From positions 1 to 64,000 of the forward strand of contig JABXIG010000026.1 of assembly GCA_013373205.1 (NCBI GenBank): a stretch of DNA of 64,000 nucleotides, given 5' to 3'. The notes under the pieces are model-generated. The model made no database searches and was not told the origin of the DNA. It saw only the letters and a list, made by a program, of their open reading frames with translations. The DNA comes from Methylocystaceae bacterium. GTDB taxonomy: Bacteria; Pseudomonadota; Alphaproteobacteria; Rhodospirillales; Terasakiellaceae. Below are positions 28,290 to 37,445 of the stretch, one piece after another. Numbering within the stretch: position 1 is the first letter of the stretch; each line of letters opens with the position of its first letter. The translations under genes and the position numbers were made by a program.

Positions 28290-29462
28290 TTAGCGTTGTG
28301 TGAGTTTTAATTCAATACGGCGATTGCGACGACGGGCAATTTCATCCTTTTTCGCATCCAACGGCTGGAATTCCCCAAATCCTGTAGCGGCAAGTCTTTG
28401 CGGGGCAATGCCTTCCTTAATCAGTTCTTTGACCACCGAAATGGCGCGCTGGGTCGACAGTTCCCAGTTAGAAGGGAATTTGGCTGTGGAAATCGGAATA
28501 TCATCTGTATGCCCATCCACGCGTAGAATCCAGTCAACCTTGCTGGGGATTCGGCTGGCAATTTCTTTCAAGGTGGCGGCCAGATGGTGAAGTTGTTCTT
28601 GTCCTGCTGCGCCTAAAGTTGCTTCACCGGATTTAAACAGAACTTCGCTTTGGAAGACAAAACGATCCCCGACAATGCGAATGCCCGCCTGATTACCGAG
28701 GACTTTACGCAGTTCACCAAAAAATTCGGAACGATATTTGGACAGTTCCTGCACCTTGGTGGCAAGGGCAGCGTTCAAGCGTTTGCCCAAAGACCTGATC
28801 TGCGTTTTTTGATCGGCATTTAAAGCTTCGGAGGCTTCCAAGGCTTCTTCAATGGCAGCGAGTTGCTGGCGAAGGGCGGCGAGCTGTTGGTTCATCAGCG
28901 CATTTTGCGCACGTGCAGATTCGGCGAGTTCACGTTCTTCGATCAGTTTGCCATCTTTGGCTTCCAAGCTTTTGGCCTGTTGTTGAATTTCTTTTTTTAA
29001 CTGATCACGTAAAGCTTCCAATGCCTGTACATCGGCGCTCATTTTTGCAAGTTCGGCCAGTTTTAGCTCTATCGTTTCGCGATCTGCTTCTATGGTTTTA
29101 TAGGCATCGGCCAGTTTTTCATTAATTTGCTGATTGTCTTTTTCCAGCGTTTCCAGCTTGCCGGATAAATCATCTCGCAAGCGAACAGAAGCTTGCAGTT
29201 CAGAAGACAGGCTGGACATATTGTCGCGCAAATCTTCGTTGGCTTTGCGTTCAAGGTTTAAAAGCTCGCTCAGTTCCGACATCTGGGTGTTGAGCTTATC
29301 CAGCTTATTTTCGCTGCCTGATAAGGTCTCAGATAAAAAAACCTGTGCCAACACAAAGATCATCAGCAAAAAGATAATGACCATCAAAAGTGTCGCTAGC
29401 GCATCGACAAAGCCGGGCCAGATATTATCTTGCTGAATACGTCTGCGTCGCCCAAGCGCCAT
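28290..29462 (-). CDS. MotB/OmpA-like peptidoglycan-binding stator protein
   Basis: A 390-aa protein. One N-terminal transmembrane helix (about 16-42) carries the conserved aspartate in PGFVDALATLLMVI, equivalent to the proton-binding Asp of MotB. A coiled coil follows (about 50-225), then an OmpA-type peptidoglycan-binding domain (about 265-390, with DGHTDDIPI and ATGFGEFQPL). It is 3 bases after the MotA-like gene, so the two should form a proton-driven stator complex. No flagellar genes are near, so the driven partner is unknown. Confidence 0.82.
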   Translation of the reverse strand: MALGRRRRIQQDNIWPGFVDALATLLMVIIFLLMIFVLAQVFLSETLSGSENKLDKLNTQMSELSELLNLERKANEDLRDNMSSLSSELQASVRLRDDLSGKLETLEKDNQQINEKLADAYKTIEADRETIELKLAELAKMSADVQALEALRDQLKKEIQQQAKSLEAKDGKLIEERELAESARAQNALMNQQLAALRQQLAAIEEALEASEALNADQKTQIRSLGKRLNAALATKVQELSKYRSEFFGELRKVLGNQAGIRIVGDRFVFQSEVLFKSGEATLGAAGQEQLHHLAATLKEIASRIPSKVDWILRVDGHTDDIPISTAKFPSNWELSTQRAISVVKELIKEGIAPQRLAATGFGEFQPLDAKKDEIARRRNRRIELKLTQR

Positions 29463-29465
29463 GGT

Positions 29466-30596
29466 TTAAGTTTCCTTGGCTGCGATGGTACGGGCCAATA
29501 AGCGGATTTCCTGACGGATTTGTGAAATGCTTTCTTCACGACCGGCGCTCATTTCTTCCACCACTTTTTGTGCATAGACATCGATATTGCGCAAATGGGT
29601 TTTACTGCTGCTATCCAGACCGCCGCCTGTCCCCGCATTATCAATCATTTTTTCCAGCAAGCCTTTTTGTGCAATTTGACCTTCTGCAAGCTTTTTCATC
29701 AAGGCCTGTTCAGTCAACATGGTATCGCTGAGGGTTCCGAGTTTCGATGTTAGCTCCATGAACTGGGCGCTGGATGCGGCACGACTTTCTTCTGACTTGG
29801 TCATGGTACGTTGTAGTTTTTCTAGACTATCAGCTGTTTGTTCCAACAAGGCTTGCACATAAGCCGGAACAGACTGGTCGCCTGCTGCATCGGATAAGGC
29901 ACCACTGGACAGGCGGGTTTGACTGGCGAGCCAGTCTTCAAGGTCTGTGTAAAAACGGTTTTGGGATTGTCCGGTCTGTAGGTCCAAAAAGCCAAGAACC
30001 AAAGACCCCGCCAAACCAAAAAGGGAAGAACTAAAGGCCGTCCCCATGCCTTCGATCGGGGCTTCAAGGCCGCGTTTCAGGTCGTTAAAGACGACAGCTA
30101 AATCACCACCGCTGCCGATGGTCAAATTACTGATGACATCACCGACTGAACCAACAGTACTTAATAGCCCCCAAAAAGTACCAAGCAGACCAAGGAAAAT
30201 TAACAGGCCGATGTTGTAACGCGACAGATCACGATGTTCTTCAAGCCGTGTGGCAATCCCGTCGAGTAAAGAGCGGGTGGACAAAGCAGATAAGGTAAAC
30301 TGTCCGCTTTCACGTTCCCCCAACATGGTTGCCATGGGGGCCAACAAGCGCGGAGCCGTGCCACTGGAAGTACGATCCGATTTGAATTCTTCAATCCAGC
30401 GAACTTCCGGATTGAGCATGAGAACCTGACGGAAGTTGTTGATGATACCGATCAGCAGCACACCTAAGATCAAACCGTTTAAGGCCGGGTTCGCAAAGAA
30501 AGCGTCCTGCAATTGCCCAAACAGCAACACCGCCGCAGCCCCAACGGCAACAAGAAATAAAACCATCCGAATGAGATATCGTTGGGGACGGGTCAT
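29466..30596 (-). CDS. MotA/TolQ/ExbB-type proton channel protein
   Basis: A 376-aa membrane protein. Two hydrophobic helices near the start (about 8-28 and 38-58) are followed by a cytoplasmic stretch, then the family core (about 140-225) with GLLGTFWGLLSTVGSVG and GMGTAFSSSLFGLAGSLVLG. A cytoplasmic coiled-coil tail (about 260-376) follows. It pairs with the MotB-like protein downstream. Unlike TolQ or MotA it has the long tail reminiscent of uncharacterised or ZorA-like motors, though much shorter. Confidence 0.85.
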   Translation of the reverse strand: MTRPQRYLIRMVLFLVAVGAAAVLLFGQLQDAFFANPALNGLILGVLLIGIINNFRQVLMLNPEVRWIEEFKSDRTSSGTAPRLLAPMATMLGERESGQFTLSALSTRSLLDGIATRLEEHRDLSRYNIGLLIFLGLLGTFWGLLSTVGSVGDVISNLTIGSGGDLAVVFNDLKRGLEAPIEGMGTAFSSSLFGLAGSLVLGFLDLQTGQSQNRFYTDLEDWLASQTRLSSGALSDAAGDQSVPAYVQALLEQTADSLEKLQRTMTKSEESRAASSAQFMELTSKLGTLSDTMLTEQALMKKLAEGQIAQKGLLEKMIDNAGTGGGLDSSSKTHLRNIDVYAQKVVEEMSAGREESISQIRQEIRLLARTIAAKET

Positions 30597-30627
30597 ATCA
30601 GCTCCTGACCTTTATGGGGATAATGTC

Positions 30628-31719
30628 TTAGCGTGGGGCGATCTGCACATCAACGCGATCAAACGGTTCTTCCGTTGTTTTATTGCCAAGGGCGCGCACA
30701 TCAATGCGGGTACTGCGAATGCCCTGACCAATCAGGTAAGAACGGACAGCTAATGCACGTGACAATGAAAGGCGGCGTGCTTTGCTCGCCGATAAATCGT
30801 CGCCACCTGCATAAGCCAGCAATTGAACACGGTCATCCGATTGGGCGCGAAGTGTTTCAGCCAGTTGTTTCAGCTCGGCTTCAGCCGATGATGGCATTTT
30901 GCTTTGCCCGGACTGGAAGGCCACGCGCAGGGAAGACTCGCTAGCAGAAGGTAAGGAGGCTGTTGTTGTCGCCTTCTTGACCTCTTCCTTAATGGCAGAT
31001 TGAACTTCTTTTGGTTCAACCACAGAAGGCGGTGGCGGTGGCGGGGCATCAGCCATGACTTTTGGCGCTGCCGGGGCTGGCGTAGGGGCATCAGCCGGGG
31101 CCGGTGGTGGGGTAATTTCTTTCACAGTTTCGTCGCGCTTGACCATTTCTTTGGGGGCAGGCGCTGCCGGAGTGGGGGCCGGTTCAGCTTTGACCACTTC
31201 CACAGGTGTTGCTGGTGCCGCAGCCGGTTTGGGTGGTTCAGGTGCTTTTTCTACAGGCTTGGGTGCTTCTGGCGCTTTCGCAACGGCCACTGGTTTTGGT
31301 GCTGGCTTAGTTGCAGCAGCGACTTGAGGTGCAGCTGGCTTTTTCAGGTTAACTGATTTGCTTTCGGCCAGCTGCTTTGTTGGCAGGCTGGGTTTCTTCA
31401 GCACAATACGCGAGGTCGGTTCTTGCCCTGGGATCGGCATTTGCGGGCTTGTCATCTGTGTCGATGTCGGGGCGTTGCTGGGCAGGCCGTAGAATGTCGA
31501 TTTTGGCATGGTCTTGGGGGGCATCTTCCCCATGTTTTGTGGAGCGGCGATGGAGGAATGTACCCCGCCGACACCGTTGTCTTCCAGTACGCTTAGGTCC
31601 ACCATAACGTTGTTATCGTATAAAGTTGCGACCTGCGCTTTTGCATCTGCTGCGACCATCAGGCCATATGTAGCGACGCTGACCATTAATACTTTGCGAA
31701 AACCAGCCATTTTACCCAT
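30628..31719 (-). CDS. Secreted proline-rich OmpA family protein
   Basis: A 363-aa protein with a signal peptide (about 1-28, ending ADAKA). A long Pro/Ala/Lys-rich low-complexity stretch (about 95-250) precedes a C-terminal OmpA-like domain (about 260-363, with LLAYAGGDDLSASKARRLSLSRALAVRSYL). The low-complexity part could span the periplasm. First gene of a three-gene unit with the MotA-like and MotB-like proteins. A good AGAGG ribosome site supports this start. Confidence 0.82.
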   Translation of the reverse strand: MGKMAGFRKVLMVSVATYGLMVAADAKAQVATLYDNNVMVDLSVLEDNGVGGVHSSIAAPQNMGKMPPKTMPKSTFYGLPSNAPTSTQMTSPQMPIPGQEPTSRIVLKKPSLPTKQLAESKSVNLKKPAAPQVAAATKPAPKPVAVAKAPEAPKPVEKAPEPPKPAAAPATPVEVVKAEPAPTPAAPAPKEMVKRDETVKEITPPPAPADAPTPAPAAPKVMADAPPPPPPSVVEPKEVQSAIKEEVKKATTTASLPSASESSLRVAFQSGQSKMPSSAEAELKQLAETLRAQSDDRVQLLAYAGGDDLSASKARRLSLSRALAVRSYLIGQGIRSTRIDVRALGNKTTEEPFDRVDVQIAPR

Positions 31720-31815
31720 GAATTCATACCTCTAGTAAGAGGTTCCCATTTATCAATAGATTCCGTTGAGTAACAAGATACCCAAGCTTGGCCTTACAAA
31801 CAACAGCAAAGAATG

Positions 31816-31849
31816 TAAAAAAAAGGTCCAAACCAGAAAGTTTGGACCT
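31816..31849 (-). terminator. Rho-independent terminator of suhB
   Basis: A 10-bp perfect stem (31824-31833 with 31840-31849). On the minus strand it is followed by a run of eight T (31817-31824 region). Confidence 0.85.
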
Positions 31850-31871
31850 CTTCGTTCATTTGTAAGCCAAA

Positions 31872-32675
31872 TTAGGCTTTCTTACGCGCATCGCGGAAAG
31901 CTTTGAGCATCAAGCTGTGCTGATATTCGTTCCCCGCAACGATGTTACCGGATTTCAGCATATTCTGGCGGGCATCAAATTCAGAAACATAGCCTTTGGC
32001 TTCTTTGACAAGAATGATACCTGCGGCAATATCCCAAGGGGCAAGATCCGTTTCCCAGAAACCGTCGTAACGACCAGCAGCGACAAAAGCAAGATCAAGG
32101 GATGCCGCGCCAAAACGACGCACACCAGCAGACACACGCATGATGCTTTCAAGTTCTTGCAGGAAACGGCCATGGTCGCCACGTCCACGGAACGGGATAC
32201 CTGTGGCATAAACAGCATCTTCCATAGAACGACGCCCCGCAACGCGCAGGCGGCGACCGTTCAAAAAGGCACCTTGACCTTTTTCCGCCCAGAATTTTTC
32301 ATCAGTGATCGGGTTGTAGATCATACCTGTGGTGATTTCACCATTTTCTTCCAACGCGACGGAGATGGCAAAATGCGGGATGCCATGCAGGAAGTTTGTG
32401 GTTCCGTCCAGCGGGTCGATGATCCAGCGTTTGGTTTCATCTTCGCCTTTAAGCTCGCCACCTTCTTCTAGCAAAAAGCCGATTTCCGGGCGGGCTTTGG
32501 TTAATTCTTTAATGAGGATTTTTTCGGTGCGGGTATCGGCAGTACTGACGAAATCAGCCGGGCCTTTCTTTGAAACTTGAAGGTTTTCCAATTCGCCAAA
32601 ATCGCGAAGAAGACCACGTGAGGCAGCATCAATTGCTTTTTCCATCACATTAAGATTGGCAGAGCGTACAGCCAT
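31872..32675 (-). CDS. suhB: Inositol monophosphatase family protein (SuhB)
   Basis: About 267 aa. Lithium-sensitive phosphatase fold. Metal-site motifs are visible: the EE pair in LLEEGGEL, WIIDPLDGTTNFLHG, and the C-terminal APWDIAAGIILVKEAKG. It may act on inositol phosphates or in ribosome biogenesis, as E. coli SuhB does. I prefer the ATG at 32675 (MAVRSANLNVMEKA) to a TTG at 32699. A terminator follows. Confidence 0.92.
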   Translation of the reverse strand: MAVRSANLNVMEKAIDAASRGLLRDFGELENLQVSKKGPADFVSTADTRTEKILIKELTKARPEIGFLLEEGGELKGEDETKRWIIDPLDGTTNFLHGIPHFAISVALEENGEITTGMIYNPITDEKFWAEKGQGAFLNGRRLRVAGRRSMEDAVYATGIPFRGRGDHGRFLQELESIMRVSAGVRRFGAASLDLAFVAAGRYDGFWETDLAPWDIAAGIILVKEAKGYVSEFDARQNMLKSGNIVAGNEYQHSLMLKAFRDARKKA

Positions 32676-32712
32676 GACATCACCGTATATATAGTTCAAG
32701 GAGCAGAATTAA

Positions 32713-32736
32713 CCCGCAAACCCTAAAGGGTGCGGG
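32713..32736 (-). terminator. Possible terminator hairpin after the EAL gene
   Basis: A near-perfect stem (CCCGCA..ACCCT with AGGGT.GCGGG) between the EAL gene and suhB. It lacks a clear T-run, so it could also be a leader hairpin of suhB. Confidence 0.4.
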
Positions 32737-32790
32737 CGAAGGCGAGGGTGTAACGGGTTTGCGTGAAAGATGCAAGACCTGATTTGCAGA

Positions 32791-33864
32791 TTAATGGGCA
32801 CGTCTTCGGTTTAGAAACTCATAAGGTTCGGCCTGCGGTTTGGCAAAATAGAAGCCCTGCATATAGTCCACATTCTGACTGACAAGCCAGGAGGCTTCTT
32901 CTTTGCATTCAATCCCTTCTGCAACCACTTCGATATTAAAGGTATGAGAGAGATCGACAATTTTACGTACCAGTTCAGACTTGAAACGGTCTTTATGGAC
33001 GTTGCGGATCATTTCCATATCCAGTTTAACAAAGTCAGGGTGCAAAGCGCCCAGCATGTTTAAGGTTGAATGGCCCGAGCCCAGATCATCAAGCGCAACC
33101 TTGAAGCCATGTTCTTTATAGGTCGCCAGAATATTTTTCAAATGATCGGGGTCATTGATACGTTCAGTTTCCACCACTTCGAAGACGATTTGTGATGGGT
33201 CAATCTCGACTTCGCGAATAATCTCGAACGTTGATTTCAGGCAGTTGTTGGGGTCGTAAATGGCGGTTGGGGCAAAATTGACAAATATTTTGGAACGAAC
33301 CGATTGTTTCTCAGCGTTGCGGATATGGATTTCACGCGCTGCACGATCTAGCTGAAAGATCAGGTCGGCTTGTTGAGCTGTTTGAAACAGGCGGGCTGGG
33401 GAATTCAGCTGCCCGTTTTCACTTTGCCATCTCAGTAAACATTCATGGGCAAAAGGTTCATGTGGTTTTTGAGCATGAACGATCGGTTGGAAATGTGACG
33501 TCATACGTTCCTGAGTCAGAATATCCAGCAGCCATTGTGCATCATACAGACTGGACATTTTTTGCAAACTGGTCACGCAGCTGAAATCGTCAATAGAGGG
33601 TGTTCTTTTGCCTTGATGGATCAGGCAATTGCTATCTTGACGTTCCTGCAAGGTTAGCTTGGTATTTAGCTTGTGGGCAAATTCAGGCATATCCCGGCTT
33701 TCAATGGAAAAGCTTAAGCCGCCACCAATTGTTTGAACGTCTTCATAGTCTTTTAAAAGGGATTTGATTTTCCCCATGGTATGACCCATTGGCGGCCATA
33801 AAAATACACTTAACTGCCCTTCTGCCAGTGTGGGCAGTTTATCGCATTTAAGGCATTTGGACAT
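32791..33864 (-). CDS. EAL domain c-di-GMP phosphodiesterase
   Basis: A 357-aa cytoplasmic protein. The EAL domain covers about 115-357, with signature ECL instead of EAL (141-143). The other catalytic landmarks are intact: LLRW, FVNFAP, VVETERI, ALDDLGSGHS, VKLDMEMI, AEGIE and MQGFYFAKP, so it is probably active. The N-terminal region of about 110 residues begins with CxxC (Cys4, Cys7), has more cysteines (80, 96) and matches no domain I know, suggesting metal or redox sensing (inferred). No membrane segment. Confidence 0.88.
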   Translation of the reverse strand: MSKCLKCDKLPTLAEGQLSVFLWPPMGHTMGKIKSLLKDYEDVQTIGGGLSFSIESRDMPEFAHKLNTKLTLQERQDSNCLIHQGKRTPSIDDFSCVTSLQKMSSLYDAQWLLDILTQERMTSHFQPIVHAQKPHEPFAHECLLRWQSENGQLNSPARLFQTAQQADLIFQLDRAAREIHIRNAEKQSVRSKIFVNFAPTAIYDPNNCLKSTFEIIREVEIDPSQIVFEVVETERINDPDHLKNILATYKEHGFKVALDDLGSGHSTLNMLGALHPDFVKLDMEMIRNVHKDRFKSELVRKIVDLSHTFNIEVVAEGIECKEEASWLVSQNVDYMQGFYFAKPQAEPYEFLNRRRAH

Positions 33865-33945
33865 TTTAAGACCCCTGAATTATTTTGAGTTGATTATTCC
33901 TGCATCGTCATGACGACCAGTTTATAATTATTGTTTCATATAGGT

Positions 33946-33983
33946 CAAAAAAAAAGACCGAAAAGGGGTTTCGGTCTTTTTAA
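33946..33983. terminator. Bidirectional Rho-independent terminator (efp)
   Basis: A 12-bp stem AAAAGACCGAAA (33952-33963) pairs with 33969-33980 around a 5-base loop, with A- and T-runs on either side. It ends the efp transcript. Confidence 0.88.
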
Positions 33984-34005
33984 ATGATATTTTTTTAAGG
34001 TGTGC

Positions 34006-34575
34006 TTAGTCTTTGGCGCGTTCGACGTAGGTACCGTCCATGGTGTTGATGACGATACGCGTACCTGCCGCAATATGCGGTGGAACCAAGACCTTAACGC
34101 CATTTTCCAGAATCGCAGGCTTATAAGAAGAAGACTGTGTTTGACCTTTTACAACCGCATCGGCTTCGGCAATTTCAAAGGTCATGTTTTGCGGCAGGGT
34201 GATGCCTAGCACTTCGCCTTCGTATGTTTCGATGGTCACGGTGATACCATCTGTGAGGAACGGGGCCTGTTCTTCGAGCAGCATGGAACGGTTGGCTTCG
34301 ATCTGTTCATAAGTTTCGGTATCCATGAACGTCAGAAGGTCGCCATCACCATAGAGGTATTGATAATCTTTTTGTTCCAACGTCACACGTTCAACGGTTT
34401 CAGAAGCACGAAAACGTTCGTTCAATTTTGTACCAACACGGATGTCTTTCAATTCCACTTGGTTGAAAGCCCCGCCTTTGCCCGGTTTTACCGCCTGGCA
34501 TTTCACGGCGCGCCACAGCGCATCTTTGTGGTTGATCACATTACCCGGGCGAATTTCGTTACCGTTGATTTTCAT
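34006..34575 (-). CDS. efp: Translation elongation factor P
   Basis: A 189-aa EF-P of three beta-barrel domains that relieves ribosome stalling at proline runs. The modified lysine is Lys33 in the KPGKGGAF loop, the type extended with beta-lysine by EpmA/EpmB in many proteobacteria (modifying genes not seen here). Monocistronic with a strong terminator. The proline-rich OmpA and TolA proteins in this window are likely clients. Confidence 0.97.
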   Translation of the reverse strand: MKINGNEIRPGNVINHKDALWRAVKCQAVKPGKGGAFNQVELKDIRVGTKLNERFRASETVERVTLEQKDYQYLYGDGDLLTFMDTETYEQIEANRSMLLEEQAPFLTDGITVTIETYEGEVLGITLPQNMTFEIAEADAVVKGQTQSSSYKPAILENGVKVLVPPHIAAGTRIVINTMDGTYVERAKD

Positions 34576-34653
34576 TTTCTCATCTTCCTGAAATCAAATG
34601 TCTGAATTTGGGCGGCAACCTAACAGGAAGTTTTCAATTTGGCAATTAGGGTT

Positions 34654-35265
34654 TTAGAGGTGGTTAAACAACTGAACGGCTTTTTCAGGCCCTTCGGGAT
34701 GATCCCACACCCCGCCACTGACGGCGAGGAAATCTGCCCCCTCTTCGATCAAGGGGGGGGCATTGTCTACGGTGATGCCACCAATAGCTACACAGGGGAT
34801 TTCAAACATGGATGACCACCAGTTTAAAATCCACGGTTCAGCTTTGGCTTTGGGTTCTTTCGTCTGGGTGGGATAAAAGGCCCCAAAAGCAACATAATCG
34901 GCGCCTTGTTCACCCGCCAACATAGCCAGATGTTTGGAATCGTGACAGGTGACCCCAACGATGGCGTCCTTACCCATGATCTCGCGGGCTTTTTTATAGG
35001 GTGTGTCTTCTTGTCCGACATGCACCCCGTCGCATCCCATTTCCTTGGCAAGGTCGGGGCGATCATTCAGGACAAAGGCGATGTCGCGTTCCTGCACGAG
35101 GGGGCAGAGCTTTTCACAGGCTTTTTTGATGACATCATCACTGACATCTTTCAGGCGCAGTTGAACGCAGGCCACATCGCCAGCGTCCAATGTTTTGGCC
35201 AATATATCAGCAAAAGGGTCAAGGTCGATCTTGGGCGGGGTGATCAGATAGAGGTCAAAAGACAC
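34654..35265 (-). CDS. thiE: Thiamine-phosphate synthase
   Basis: A 203-aa TIM-barrel enzyme joining HMP-PP and thiazole phosphate to form thiamine phosphate. Conserved blocks are CVQLRLKD, FVLNDRPDLAKEMGCDGVHVGQED, GVTCHDSKH and PCVAIGGITVDNAP. Cysteine replaces the usual serine in VTCHDS. It follows gap by 12 bases, so the two are probably cotranscribed. No TPP riboswitch is seen. Confidence 0.93.
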   Translation of the reverse strand: MSFDLYLITPPKIDLDPFADILAKTLDAGDVACVQLRLKDVSDDVIKKACEKLCPLVQERDIAFVLNDRPDLAKEMGCDGVHVGQEDTPYKKAREIMGKDAIVGVTCHDSKHLAMLAGEQGADYVAFGAFYPTQTKEPKAKAEPWILNWWSSMFEIPCVAIGGITVDNAPPLIEEGADFLAVSGGVWDHPEGPEKAVQLFNHL

Positions 35266-35277
35266 GTATTCAATCCT

Positions 35278-36288
35278 TTAAAAACCGGCTTTGGCCATGG
35301 CAACGGCCGTATCCGACATCCGTTGGGAGAAACCCCATTCGTTATCATACCAGGCGACAACCCTCACCAGACGTTTTTCCATCACATAGGTTTGTGTCAT
35401 ATCAAATGTTGAGGAATTCGGGTTGTGGTTATAGTCAATAGAGACCAGTGGCTCATTTGAATATCCCAGTACGCCTTTTAAAGGACCATCCGCAGCTTCT
35501 TTGATCGCTTGATGGATTTCTTCAACAGATGTGTCGCGCATGGCATCAAAGGTCAAATCCACAAGGGAGACATTTTGGGTCGGCACGCGAATGCAGCTGC
35601 CGTCCAGCTTGCCCTGCAATTCCGGTAAAACCAGACCGACGGCCTTAGCGGCCCCGGTTGTGGTCGGGATGATGGAAACCGCACCGGCGCGCGCACGGCG
35701 CAGGTCTTTATGCAGCGAGTCTACCATATGCTGATCCCCGGTATAGGCATGAACCGTGGTCATGAACCCTTTTTGGATGCCGATTTTATCATGCAGCACA
35801 TGGGCAACAGGGGCGAGGCAGTTTGTGGTGCAAGATGCGTTAGAAACGATTTTATGGTCTTTGGTCAACTGGTCATGATTAATGCCATAAACAACCGTCA
35901 GGTCTGCTTCCTGACCGGGGGCAGAGATCAGAACTTTCTTCGCCCCGGCATCAAGGTGGATTTGGGCTTGTTCGTGGGATTTGAATTTGCCGGTACATTC
36001 ATACACGATATCAACATCCATCTCGCCCCAATGCTGTTGCTTGGCATCTGCATGAGAGGTAAAGGCGATGGATTTGCCATTGATGATTAGCGCATCTTCT
36101 TTGGTTTCGATTTCTGCGTTTAGTGTACCGTGGGCAGAATCGTATTTCAGCAGGTGCGCGTTGGTTTCGATGGGACCAAGGTCATTGATGGCGACAATTT
36201 CGATATCATCGCGATTTCCCTCGATCAAAGTGCGTAAGCACAGGCGACCAATGCGTCCAAATCCATTAATGGCGACACGTACTGTCAT
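35278..36288 (-). CDS. gap: Glyceraldehyde-3-phosphate dehydrogenase
   Basis: A 336-aa glycolytic/gluconeogenic enzyme. The Rossmann start is INGFGRIGR (residues 8-16). The NAD-type loop AINDLG has Asp rather than NADP-type residues. The catalytic cysteine is Cys153 in SNASCTTNCLAP, and WYDNEWGFSQR lies near the end. First gene of a probable gap-thiE unit. Confidence 0.97.
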   Translation of the reverse strand: MTVRVAINGFGRIGRLCLRTLIEGNRDDIEIVAINDLGPIETNAHLLKYDSAHGTLNAEIETKEDALIINGKSIAFTSHADAKQQHWGEMDVDIVYECTGKFKSHEQAQIHLDAGAKKVLISAPGQEADLTVVYGINHDQLTKDHKIVSNASCTTNCLAPVAHVLHDKIGIQKGFMTTVHAYTGDQHMVDSLHKDLRRARAGAVSIIPTTTGAAKAVGLVLPELQGKLDGSCIRVPTQNVSLVDLTFDAMRDTSVEEIHQAIKEAADGPLKGVLGYSNEPLVSIDYNHNPNSSTFDMTQTYVMEKRLVRVVAWYDNEWGFSQRMSDTAVAMAKAGF

Positions 36289-36477
36289 ATTCCCCTCCTA
36301 ATAGCAGATTGTTACGTCTTCCTTTTTATTGATAGCATGGGGCTAGGGATAAAAAAATGATAAATCAGACTTTTAAGGCTTTGTCTTGCCTTCGCCCTTG
36401 CTCTTTAGGTGTTTTTTTGTCATTACGTTAATTCCTATTCTTTCTTTCAGACAAAAGGGCGATGGAACGTGTCCTCC

Positions 36478-36846
36478 ATGGGGTCAGCGCAGTTATCACC
36501 AAGGGTGTTGTCGGCTTATGAACGACTGGAAACCGCAGTAGAGCGGTTGCAAAAGGCATGCGCGTCCCAGGCAGACAAGGTGGACGCCAGCGAAGTCGCA
36601 CGCTTGCAGGCCCAGATCGATGGCTTAAAAGAAGACAACCTTGCCCTTTCTGAAGAACTAAGCGCCCATAGTGAAGCCGATTACGATAACCAGCTTGAAA
36701 AACTCAGCGATAAGATCGATGCACTTCAGGGTGAAAAAGAAGATATCCAGTCGCAGAATGAACGTCTGAAATCTATGAATGCGAATTTTTCGCAACGGCT
36801 TGAAAAGCTGATCGGTAATGTCCAACAGGTATTGGAGGAAGACTGA
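36478..36846 (+). CDS. Small coiled-coil protein (DUF4164-like)
   Basis: About 122 aa, predicted to be nearly all coiled coil (ERLETAVERLQKA; LQAQIDGLKEDNLALSEEL; LEKLSDKIDALQGEKEDIQSQNERL). It matches the short DUF4164-type protein usually found before zapA in alphaproteobacteria, and probably acts with ZapA at the division ring (inferred from context). Its stop overlaps the zapA start by one base. A GTG at 36469 is an alternative start. Confidence 0.75.
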   Translation: MGSAQLSPRVLSAYERLETAVERLQKACASQADKVDASEVARLQAQIDGLKEDNLALSEELSAHSEADYDNQLEKLSDKIDALQGEKEDIQSQNERLKSMNANFSQRLEKLIGNVQQVLEED

Positions 36847-37229
36847 TGGCCTCTGTGTCTGTCACGATTAATGGTCGACGCTATGAAATTGCCTGTGATG
36901 AAGGTCAGGAAGCCCAACTGTCACGTTTAGGTCGTTATGTCGATGATCGGGTGCGCCAATTGGCGGCAGCAGTCGGGCAACTGGGTGATACCCGCCTAAT
37001 GGTGATGACCAGCCTTTTGCTGGCTGATGAACTCAGTGAAAAGAATGACGAGCTGGAAAATTATAAGGTCGAACATAACGCCACCGTGCGCGAACGCAAA
37101 GACGAGATGTTGGCCGAAAAATTGGACCGTCTTGCACAACGCATTACCATGATCGCTGAAACCTTGGACGATGCGCCAGAAGATGAAAAAAGTGATGAAA
37201 ACACAGAAAGCAATCAAGAAGAGGGGTGA
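36846..37229 (+). CDS. zapA: Cell division protein ZapA
   Basis: A 127-aa FtsZ-ring stabiliser. The N-terminal domain VSVTINGRRYEIACDEGQE is diagnostic; the C-terminal coiled coil and acidic tail follow. It is overlapped by one base with the coiled-coil gene, and followed by 6S RNA and 5-formyl-THF cyclo-ligase, an order shared by many proteobacteria. Confidence 0.93.
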   Translation: MASVSVTINGRRYEIACDEGQEAQLSRLGRYVDDRVRQLAAAVGQLGDTRLMVMTSLLLADELSEKNDELENYKVEHNATVRERKDEMLAEKLDRLAQRITMIAETLDDAPEDEKSDENTESNQEEG

Positions 37230-37259
37230 CATTTGTCATCCATAGGCTTATATAGCCAA

Positions 37260-37422
37260 AAGTGAGGCTGCGAAGTTAGTAGGCGTTCATGAGTCCCCGG
37301 GGCCAATAACGATACCATAGGGAGCTGTCCCTGTTTACCTCGTGGGGTAATTACACGGCGCCCACCTGCTTTGGCAGGCCTATGGTGGACCTAGTAAACG
37401 TCACGGCTCTTGTGGCTTCACG
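37260..37422 (+). ncRNA. ssrS: 6S RNA
   Basis: Recognised mainly by position between zapA and 5-formyl-THF cyclo-ligase, its standard proteobacterial site. Support also comes from length (about 160 bases), a terminal stem (GTGAGGC near 37262 with GCTTCAC near 37415), complementary inner segments giving a long interrupted hairpin, and a T-run after the 3' end. 6S RNA binds the sigma-70 holoenzyme. The ends are approximate. Confidence 0.8.
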
Positions 37423-37445
37423 CCTGTTTTTAAGATGAGGAAAGC

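Noticed and set aside
28290-30596. Zorya-type defence motor (ZorAB)
   Set aside because: The MotA-like protein lacks the very long ZorA tail and no ZorC/ZorD or ZorE effector is adjacent. Kept as an uncharacterised motor instead.
31000-31356. Trp/Arg/Phe-rich frame antisense to the proline-rich OmpA gene
   Set aside because: It is the mirror of Pro/Ala/Lys-rich coding DNA on the minus strand.
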